Made by a program: the position numbers and the translations under genes. A DNA stretch of 64,000 nt from Bin55 sp009840545 (lineage in GTDB: Bacteria > Pseudomonadota > Gammaproteobacteria > Pseudomonadales > Azotimanducaceae). A model generated the notes under the pieces. The model did no database searches and was not told where the DNA came from. It saw nothing but the letters and a program-made list of their open reading frames with translations. Location: contig OZ242357.1 of assembly GCA_965208815.1 (NCBI GenBank), forward strand, positions 3,534,001 to 3,598,000. Reading direction: 5' to 3'. How positions within the stretch are numbered: position 1 is the first letter of the stretch; every line of letters begins with the position of its first letter. This document shows positions 26,404-32,987 of this stretch, piece after piece.

Positions 26404-27201
26404 ATGAAAGGACGTGTCACCTCAACATTGCTCACGCAATTGCTTGCATTGTTGGTATCAATCCTTGTCGTTCACTTGGTGTATGCCAGCGTCATTCGAC
26501 CTAATGCAAATGCAACGCTCGAAGAGCGGGCGGAGCGACTTAAGAACGAGGAGGCGTTTGTCCCAGAACGGTCGTTATACGTGACACTGCGCGATTATGA
26601 ACAGGAAACCTGTTTCATCTTGATGTTTTGGGCGTTCTCCATCATGGGAACCAAGGTGTGGAGCGCAATGTCTGAGCGCAAACTGCTTGAGAACGATCTA
26701 ATCAGGATTGGCGAAGGCGTTAGCGTATTGCCCGAGGATGCTCGGCGCTACATGAGGCCAGTGCAGTCCTTGCCCGAGAAAACACGTGGTCGACTGCTCT
26801 CGCGAACAGTATTGGTGGCACTACAGAGATTCGAGACAACCCAAGCAGTTCAAAACGCTTCGGATGCGGTGCGCACGTCGTGCGAAGCTGAAGCCGATCG
26901 TCTCGATAGTGAACTAGCCATGATCCGCTACATCGCCTGGGCTATTCCATCCATTGGATTTATTGGCACCGTTCGTGGTATCGGAGAAGCATTGGGCCAA
27001 GCCTACTTGGCTGTTCAGGGAGACATCGCGGGAGTCACAGAAAGCTTGGGGGTAGCGTTCAACTCCACATTTGTGGCTCTGGTGATCAGTATTGTGATTA
27101 TGTTCTTCGTCTATCAGTTGCAGAGATATCAGGAGGAAGTCGTGATCGCCGTAGAGTCTTGGTGCGACGAGAATTTATTGCGACACTTGCAGGTTCGTTA
27201 G
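26404..27201 (+). CDS. MotA/TolQ/ExbB-type proton-channel subunit
   Basis: A 265-residue membrane protein. Helices are predicted near residues 8-30, 69-88, 172-195 and 218-239. The family core is clear: 'AIPSIGFIGTVRGIGEAL' and 'GVAFNSTFVALVISIVI' keep the pore-lining threonines (about Thr189 and Thr222) corresponding to conserved ExbB/TolQ positions. In relatives, a pentamer of this subunit conducts protons against an ExbD/TolR/MotB dimer. No such partner is encoded here; two VWA proteins downstream may take that place. The extra N-terminal helix departs from MotA. Confidence 0.88.
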   Translation: MKGRVTSTLLTQLLALLVSILVVHLVYASVIRPNANATLEERAERLKNEEAFVPERSLYVTLRDYEQETCFILMFWAFSIMGTKVWSAMSERKLLENDLIRIGEGVSVLPEDARRYMRPVQSLPEKTRGRLLSRTVLVALQRFETTQAVQNASDAVRTSCEAEADRLDSELAMIRYIAWAIPSIGFIGTVRGIGEALGQAYLAVQGDIAGVTESLGVAFNSTFVALVISIVIMFFVYQLQRYQEEVVIAVESWCDENLLRHLQVR

Positions 27202-27202
27202 G

Positions 27203-28474
27203 ATGAGGATTCTCGATCTTGTTGACACAAACGTCAGGCTAAGCAACGACGGGGAAATTCTCTACGCAGAGCCCGGCATCGCACTTGTCGAACCAAAGCA
27301 GCTCTCCTTTGGTCGAGATGCACTAGCGAAGATAAAGCTACAACCTGATCAGGAACAAAGCCAGTATTGGCAAAAGCTGGATCAGAGTCCCGTTCATCCG
27401 AGTGGTTTTGCGGTAGAGACACAAGCTGATCTCATATTTCGACAAATTTCCGAAATTCGTGAGCAAAGCGGTTTGCAGAGCGAAGACTCCGTGTGGGTTG
27501 CGGTTCCGGGAAACCTGTCCAATGCGCAAATAGCATTGCTGTATGGAATAGCTGTTCAAGCAGAGCTCCGTATTGCCGACTTTGTGGATCGAGGCGTAGC
27601 CGCTGCTGCAGCCGCTGACGTGAACGGAACGTGCGTGTTTGTGGACATTGGACTGCATCGCACCATTGTCACTCAACTCTCAGTCGAGGACGTAGTTAGC
27701 AAGGTGCGCGTTTCTGTAGTGTCTCGACTGGGACTGCTTCCTTTGCTGAATGCTTGGATACGACATGCGACTGATCGGTTCTTGGATAGCGCGCGATTCG
27801 ATCCCAGAAAATTTGCTAGTACAGAGCAACAGGTCTTCGATCAATTGTGCCAATTTGTAGCGTCCGACGAAGAGACGAACGTCGTTCATGTAGAACATCT
27901 TGGAAATGTCCGACAGGTTGAATTGTCGCGAACGGAATTAGCTTCAGCGGCTCACGAGCACTATCGCGGAGTGCTGACTTACATCGATCAAGGCTGCCCC
28001 GTGTTGCTGTCAAGCGATTCGTCCATACTGCCCGGTCTGATCGAATTCTTGAATTCAGCAGGTAGTTCCTGTGTTGATCGTGACCTTTCGGATTTGGCAG
28101 ATGCAATCGGCAGACTGGAAGCTTCAGATGCCCAATCGGATTCTCGATCCCTGCATGTGGAAATCCCTCATAGAGAACGAGAACGTTCGAGTATTTCTGA
28201 GAAAGCCGTTTCTCTCCCGGCACCTACCCATGTATTGCGACAATCCATTGCATATCCGATCGGCACGAGTTTCTCATCGGGTGAACTGGGAGGAGCTACG
28301 CTTGACTTCCAATTAAACACCAATTCCGAAGGTTTGGAAGTTGTGCCCGTCGATGGTGCGACTGTGGAGGTCAACGGACAAAGAGTTTCGAGTCCGGTCT
28401 CAGTCAAGGTCGGCGACTCGATAGTGGCATCTACTGTTGAATACGAGCTGATTGCGGTCCAAACCGATGGCTAA
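27203..28474 (+). CDS. Degenerate actin-like (Hsp70/MreB-fold) protein with beta tail
   Basis: A 423-residue soluble protein with no signal or membrane segment. The N-terminus 'MRILDLVDTNVRLS' resembles the phosphate-1 loop and 'CVFVDIGLHRTIVTQLS' (Asp about 148) the phosphate-2 loop of the actin/Hsp70 ATPase fold; 'VPGNLSNAQIALLYGIAVQA' fits the connecting region. The C-terminal ~70 residues ('VEVNGQRVSSPVSVKVGDSI') look like an FHA-type beta-sandwich edge. Whether it still hydrolyses ATP is uncertain. It starts 1 base after the channel gene and is probably its cytoplasmic partner. Confidence 0.6.
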   Translation: MRILDLVDTNVRLSNDGEILYAEPGIALVEPKQLSFGRDALAKIKLQPDQEQSQYWQKLDQSPVHPSGFAVETQADLIFRQISEIREQSGLQSEDSVWVAVPGNLSNAQIALLYGIAVQAELRIADFVDRGVAAAAAADVNGTCVFVDIGLHRTIVTQLSVEDVVSKVRVSVVSRLGLLPLLNAWIRHATDRFLDSARFDPRKFASTEQQVFDQLCQFVASDEETNVVHVEHLGNVRQVELSRTELASAAHEHYRGVLTYIDQGCPVLLSSDSSILPGLIEFLNSAGSSCVDRDLSDLADAIGRLEASDAQSDSRSLHVEIPHRERERSSISEKAVSLPAPTHVLRQSIAYPIGTSFSSGELGGATLDFQLNTNSEGLEVVPVDGATVEVNGQRVSSPVSVKVGDSIVASTVEYELIAVQTDG

Positions 28475-29549
28475 ATCACGGAGACGTCCTCTCAACGTCT
28501 TTACGTTGTCGTTCCTTGATGTGATGGCCGGCGGATTCGGTGCCGTGGTGATGATTTTCTTGATCATCAATCATCAGACCGAAGACACCATCAATACCAC
28601 GAATCGTGATCAACTTGCCGAACTGAGACGGGTTGACTACCTAGCTCGCACTGGAGCCGAAAATTTGGCCGAACTCCGAGAGGTTGTGGGTCAGCTTGCG
28701 CTTCGCATTGCGGAACAGAAAGAAAAGACAGAAGAGTTGATCGAGCAGATCGAAGAGAAACAGGAAGATGTGGAGGTTATCGAGAAAGTTGCGCTCGATC
28801 AAAGCGACTCCATCGAAAAGATGCTTTCAGATGTCGAAAGCACTGAGGATGAAGTCAAACTTCTCGAGAAACGAGCGTCGCAACAACGTGATGTCATCGA
28901 AATCGAAGGTGAAGGTGATCGCCAATACCTCACTGGGCTCTACATGGGCGGGAAGCATGTTCTAGTTGCGCTAGACAATTCGGGAAGCATGTTGGACTCG
29001 TCAATCGTGAATGTCTTGCGAAAACGCAACATGGCAGTTGAAAAACAACTGGAGTCGCCCAAATGGATTCAAGCTGTAGACACTGTCGAGTGGCTTGCTG
29101 CCAATATCCCACTCGACAGCAATATGCAGATAGCTACGTTCAACGATCAATCCCGTCTCATTGTGGGAACAGGAGAGTGGCACCCGGCAACAGACGGAGA
29201 CGCCATTGATCAGGCAATTGCTAGTCTTCGCGAGGTGCCGCCAAGCAACGGAACTAATTTGGAAGCCCTGTTCGTCATGGTCTCCGAAATGTCGCCGCTT
29301 CCTGACAACATCTTCCTCATCACCGATGGTCTGCCAACTTTAGAAAATCGAAATTCACGCCGTACCAAGGTTAGTCCCATTCAACGGCGCCGTATTTTCA
29401 ATAATGCAATTCCCTCTTTGCCATCGGGAATTCCGGTGAACGTAATTCTTCTTCCGCTCGAGGGAGACCCCAATGCGGCGGGTTGGTACTGGAGACTTGC
29501 GTACATTACATCGGGCACATTCATGACCCCGTCCGAGGATTGGCCATGA
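28467..29549 (+). CDS. Membrane-anchored VWA-domain protein 1
   Basis: A 360-residue protein: basic N-terminus, one membrane helix containing 'LSFLDVMAGGFGAVVMIFLI', a ~110-residue coiled coil rich in Glu/Lys, and a C-terminal von Willebrand A domain with MIDAS 'LDNSGSM' (Asp170, Ser172, Ser174), a threonine in 'NGTNLEAL' and 'LITDGLP'. VWA domains bind protein ligands via a metal ion. Asp18 inside the helix mirrors the proton-carrying aspartate of ExbD/TolR. ATG 28467 overlaps the upstream stop by 8 bases; the stop overlaps the next start (ATGA). Confidence 0.85.
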   Translation: MAKSRRRPLNVFTLSFLDVMAGGFGAVVMIFLIINHQTEDTINTTNRDQLAELRRVDYLARTGAENLAELREVVGQLALRIAEQKEKTEELIEQIEEKQEDVEVIEKVALDQSDSIEKMLSDVESTEDEVKLLEKRASQQRDVIEIEGEGDRQYLTGLYMGGKHVLVALDNSGSMLDSSIVNVLRKRNMAVEKQLESPKWIQAVDTVEWLAANIPLDSNMQIATFNDQSRLIVGTGEWHPATDGDAIDQAIASLREVPPSNGTNLEALFVMVSEMSPLPDNIFLITDGLPTLENRNSRRTKVSPIQRRRIFNNAIPSLPSGIPVNVILLPLEGDPNAAGWYWRLAYITSGTFMTPSEDWP

Positions 29550-30541
29550 GAAAACGCCGAGAAGGAAATGAACTCAGTCTGGCATTTCTCGACGTGATTT
29601 GTTGTGGGTTTGGGGCAATCATTCTCCTTCTAATGATCACAAAAGTTAGCCTGCCCGAGATCTTGGAAGTCTCGCTCGAAGAGATCGCAGCTTTGATCGC
29701 ACAGCGCCAAGAGGAAATCGAAAAGATCATAGGAGAAACAGAAGAGCTAGAGAGAACGCGAGTCGAAACCGAGGAAAATTTGGATGTCGAGTTGATTCGA
29801 CTGGTGGAACTTCAAGAAGAACTGCTCGAGCTGACCAGTCACTACCAATCCCTTCTTCAGATTACTGAGGAACAAGAGATCCAGCGTGCTGATCTCACAC
29901 TTGCTCAACAGTCGCTGACTGAAGAAATGATTCGGCTGTTGGGTACCGGATTTAGACGTTCTACCGACACCATTGGAGGAATTCCAGTCGACAGTGAATA
30001 CATCATTTTTATTATCGACACGTCCGGAAGTATGCATGGGCTGGCATGGCGGTCGACAGTGAAGAAGCTGCAAGAAGTCTTGAACATTTACCCGGATGTA
30101 AAGGGAATTCAAGTCATGAACGACATGGGCGACTATATGTTTCCTCAATCCAAAGGGAGGTGGCTCGAAGACTCACAGGCGCGAAGACGAACCATCATGA
30201 GTCGTTTGCGCAATTGGAGCATATTTTCCAATTCCAGCCCGGTAGAAGGCATTGAAGAGGCAATCGATACCTACTACGATCCGAACAAGAAGATTAGCCT
30301 CTACGTGTTCGGGGACGATTTTGCCGGAATCGATGTAGAGTACGTTGTCGACCGAATAGAGTTGGTGAATCGCAAGGACGCGGAAGGAAATTGTCGAGTT
30401 CGGATTCACGGAATCGGATTCCCGGTTTACCTGACGCTGCCAGGCAATATTTCGCAACAAACGTTCAAATACGGTCTGCTAATGCGGCAACTAACTGTGC
30501 GCAATTGCGGTACGTTTGTTGGATTGCCCGATTTGGAGTAA
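29546..30541 (+). CDS. Membrane-anchored VWA-domain protein 2
   Basis: A 331-residue companion of the preceding protein with the same plan: 'LAFLDVICCGFGAIILLLMI' membrane helix with Asp16, a coiled coil of about 90 residues, and a VWA domain with MIDAS 'IIDTSGSM' (Asp158, Ser160, Ser162) and 'LYVFGDDFAG'. It starts by ATGA overlap with the first VWA gene, implying near-stoichiometric production. The two are diverged, suggesting a heterodimer. Known function: none that I recognise; a periplasmic force-receiving arm is inferred. Confidence 0.85.
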   Translation: MRKRREGNELSLAFLDVICCGFGAIILLLMITKVSLPEILEVSLEEIAALIAQRQEEIEKIIGETEELERTRVETEENLDVELIRLVELQEELLELTSHYQSLLQITEEQEIQRADLTLAQQSLTEEMIRLLGTGFRRSTDTIGGIPVDSEYIIFIIDTSGSMHGLAWRSTVKKLQEVLNIYPDVKGIQVMNDMGDYMFPQSKGRWLEDSQARRRTIMSRLRNWSIFSNSSPVEGIEEAIDTYYDPNKKISLYVFGDDFAGIDVEYVVDRIELVNRKDAEGNCRVRIHGIGFPVYLTLPGNISQQTFKYGLLMRQLTVRNCGTFVGLPDLE

Positions 30542-30563
30542 TCTAGTCAAGAGCACGCCACCG

Positions 30564-31202
30564 ATGGAACTTCCGATGACTGCAAATGTTCGCGCTTCAA
30601 TCGGTCTTGCACTTCTGATTGTCTTTGCAATGACGTTGGGAGGTTGCGTCTCCGGCGCCAAGGTAACTTCCGATATCAAAGTGCCCAAACCACTTGTTGA
30701 TTCCGTTCCGATTTCTGTGGGATTGCATATCACCAAGGAACTTGGCGAGGCTTTTCATGAAGAGAAGATTGTTCAGCATGGAAAATTCACGATTGAACTT
30801 GGCGAGTCCCAAAAGCACTTGTTCAATCAAGTATTCGGGGCACTATTTTCCAAAGTGGTTCCTGTGCAGTCGTTGGCCGAGCCTCCCCCAGATATCGCGG
30901 GCATCATAGTGCCCCGGATCATTGATGCCGATATTTCGATTCCACATCAAACTCCTGGAGATTTCTATGAGGTGTGGATTCAATATTCAATTAGAATTGT
31001 TGGTTCGGATGGCGAAGAGATCACGGATTGGATCGTACCCGCATATGGAAGAGCGAATCGTCACAACTTTTCCAATCCATTGGACCGACCCAAACAGGCA
31101 TTGGAAAAAGCAAGGAACAACGCAATACGTGATGCAGCAACGCAGATTACTTTTGAGTTCGCCCGACAGCCCGAAATACGTGACTGGCTGAGCAAGATTT
31201 AG
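30564..31202 (+). CDS. Operon lipoprotein (approx. 210 aa)
   Basis: A predicted lipoprotein with a hydrophobic signal (IGLALLIVFAMTLGGC, lipobox 'LGGC') and a mature region of alternating strands and helices ('PRIIDADISIPHQTPGDFYE', 'VWIQYSIRIVGSDGEEITDW'), reminiscent of other outer-membrane lipoproteins that assemble on periplasmic complexes. ATG 30564 and ATG 30576 are both possible. It lies 22 bp after the second VWA gene. No family name assigned. Confidence 0.7.
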   Translation: MELPMTANVRASIGLALLIVFAMTLGGCVSGAKVTSDIKVPKPLVDSVPISVGLHITKELGEAFHEEKIVQHGKFTIELGESQKHLFNQVFGALFSKVVPVQSLAEPPPDIAGIIVPRIIDADISIPHQTPGDFYEVWIQYSIRIVGSDGEEITDWIVPAYGRANRHNFSNPLDRPKQALEKARNNAIRDAATQITFEFARQPEIRDWLSKI

Positions 31203-31218
31203 AAGAGATGGACAAGTC

Positions 31219-31911
31219 ATGAAGAATTCACGAAGAGCTTTCACGACACTGGCTGCGGCATGCGTGTTCCTCGGAGTCGCACTGATGCCTGGCTGCGTCA
31301 GTACAACAATGCAACAGGTACGCGATACCGACACTGGAATTGAGTCCAACGAAGCGATTGCGGTCTTGGGACGCAAGTTTCTTTCGCGTGACGAGACGGA
31401 ATCCGGTTTTCTCGACTGTGTAGCAGAGAAATCATCCTCGGGTGCTAATTCTCTTAAGGTTGTTCCCCATGAGGAGTTCGTAGACCACTTGTTCCCCTGG
31501 TTCGAACCACGAACAGCACCGCTCGATATTGTGGACATGAAGAATCTCGTCAAGAACGAGACAATTGCGCAAAGGCTCGACGAGAAAGATGTTCGATACA
31601 TCGTTTGGATTGAAGGAACTACCGAGCGTGCCGAACAGGGAGGAACGCTCAACTGCGCTGTGGCTACTGGAGGCGTCCCTGCATGTTTTGGATTCTTGTC
31701 GTGGGAAGCTGAATCCAATTATGAGGCAATCGTATGGGACATACGGCGAAGTGTTACAGCTGGAAAGGTCAGTTCGGAAGCCAGAGGAATGAGCTTTGTG
31801 CCTGCGATCATCATTCCGATTCCATTCATTGCACGTACGCAAGCCCATGCATGTACGCACATGTCCAAACAACTTAAGCAATTCATCGCAGGTCCTGCTG
31901 AGGTTGAGTAG
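31219..31911 (+). CDS. Operon lipoprotein (230 aa), last gene of cluster
   Basis: A 230-residue lipoprotein with signal 'FTTLAAACVFLGVALMPGC' and lipobox 'MPGC'. The mature part has three further cysteine-bearing segments ('FLDCVAEK', 'LNCAVATGGVPACFGF', 'AHACTHMSK'), unusual for its neighbours and allowing disulfides. A hydrophobic stretch 'MSFVPAIIIPIPFIAR' lies near the end. Start 16 bp after the preceding gene with GAAGAGATGG upstream. Unknown function; same operon as the VWA and ExbB-like genes. Confidence 0.7.
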   Translation: MKNSRRAFTTLAAACVFLGVALMPGCVSTTMQQVRDTDTGIESNEAIAVLGRKFLSRDETESGFLDCVAEKSSSGANSLKVVPHEEFVDHLFPWFEPRTAPLDIVDMKNLVKNETIAQRLDEKDVRYIVWIEGTTERAEQGGTLNCAVATGGVPACFGFLSWEAESNYEAIVWDIRRSVTAGKVSSEARGMSFVPAIIIPIPFIARTQAHACTHMSKQLKQFIAGPAEVE

Positions 31912-31958
31912 ATGGGTGTGCTCCGAATTTCGTGTAGGAAGCTAGTGTAGGGAGACCT

Positions 31959-32123
31959 TCAGGGCTGAGTCAGAAGCCTCAACGTATTTTTCACTGTTGC
32001 AGCGAACTCCTTTTCTTCATTCCCGAGAACATCGACAGCAAAGCCTTGCTGAGACAAGATGTGTGTCTGCCGGTCAGTAAGACATTGGCCAAACGAATTT
32101 GACCGACACCCGCGATCTGAAGT
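31959..32123 (-). other. Open frame continuing past the methyltransferase stop codon
   Basis: Directly after the TAG stop of the methyltransferase (32126-32124) the same frame stays open for 54 codons to a TGA at 31961-31959. The C-terminal half looks protein-like ('ILSQQGFAVDVLGNEEKEF'). There is no ATG or GTG start, only TTG. It may be the remnant of a longer protein truncated by the stop, a readthrough extension, or chance. Confidence 0.3.
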
Positions 32124-32759
32124 CTAGAAGGGGTTAACGATCTCCAGAACTTCGCCGTGGTGACGCTTCGGCTCTAGCGCATACCATCGAATCAGTTCGG
32201 ATCCCCACTTCGACTCGCACTTAGTAGCCAATTCGAAGAATGTTGGTCGTCCGGGGTCGGACAGGACAATGCGCGGCACACCAGCCTTTAACGCGCGATT
32301 GATCAGGTTGTAGAGAGGCCTGACCATTTCGTCCCAAAAACAGATGTCGGAACCAACAATGAGGTCTTCGGTGGACAACTTTCTTGTTGTCAATTTTTCG
32401 AACGTGGACTTGATACGTGAAACTTTGACGTCATTGAGTGCAGCGAGCAATTCCATGTAGGGAAAGACGTGCTCATCGATGTCCACGCCTGAGACTCGGG
32501 CGTGAAATCGACGAGCACAAAATACTCCAACGGGTGCCCAGCCACAACCAATGTCCATGACATTGGATTTCTCTTTCGGTGGATTGTGTTCAAGGTAATC
32601 CATCAACAGAAAGCTGCTTTGCCACGTCCGATAGCCATGCGCTTCGGGTAGATGGTTGTTTCGTCTCAACCTCTGGACGAACTTGTGCTTGGACTTTAGA
32701 AAGTAGACACCATACGCGATGTAAACATTAGGATCGGGAATTTCTATGAGTTCGGGCAC
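32124..32759 (-). CDS. Class I SAM-dependent methyltransferase
   Basis: A 211-residue Rossmann methyltransferase. Motif I is 'NVMDIGCGWAPVGVFCARRF', followed by an acidic strand end ('VSGVDIDEHVFPYME') and 'LIVGSDICFWDEMV', the pattern of protein/small-molecule methyltransferases of the METTL-like (methyltransf_16) group. The substrate is unknown. A single gene on the minus strand between the VWA operon and the TonB-dependent receptor. Confidence 0.8.
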   Translation of the reverse strand: MPELIEIPDPNVYIAYGVYFLKSKHKFVQRLRRNNHLPEAHGYRTWQSSFLLMDYLEHNPPKEKSNVMDIGCGWAPVGVFCARRFHARVSGVDIDEHVFPYMELLAALNDVKVSRIKSTFEKLTTRKLSTEDLIVGSDICFWDEMVRPLYNLINRALKAGVPRIVLSDPGRPTFFELATKCESKWGSELIRWYALEPKRHHGEVLEIVNPF

Positions 32760-32880
32760 AATCTAACTTCCGGCTAAATGGACAACGTGCAAGTCAGCTA
32801 AATTGTTCGGCTGGCAAACCGTCAAGGGAAAAGCAGAAGTCTACTGAGACCTAAGCACAGCACAAAACTGACGGGACGGC

Positions 32881-32916
32881 AAAACAAAGCCGCGGACAGG
32901 TGCGTCTGCCCGCGGC
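32881..32916 (-). terminator. Rho-independent terminator of the TonB-dependent receptor gene
   Basis: GCCGCGGACAG (32889-32899) pairs with CTGCCCGCGGC (32906-32916) over 11 positions with one mismatch. Read on the minus strand, the stem is followed by TTTGTTTT. It lies 72 bases beyond the receptor stop codon, in the correct orientation. Confidence 0.85.
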
Positions 32917-32987
32917 CCAAAGTGTCGATCCAACCGCCAGTTGATCCGACAAATTTCTTGCTCTTGCTAAGTGCTTAGCTCCTTAGG

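Noticed and set aside
18608..31911. Reading the ExbB-like/VWA cluster as a Zorya-type antiphage system
   Set aside because: Zorya also pairs a MotA/ExbB-type channel with a partner, but its OmpA-type ZorB and its helicase or nuclease effectors are absent; the cluster is dominated by lipoproteins and VWA proteins and lies among housekeeping genes.
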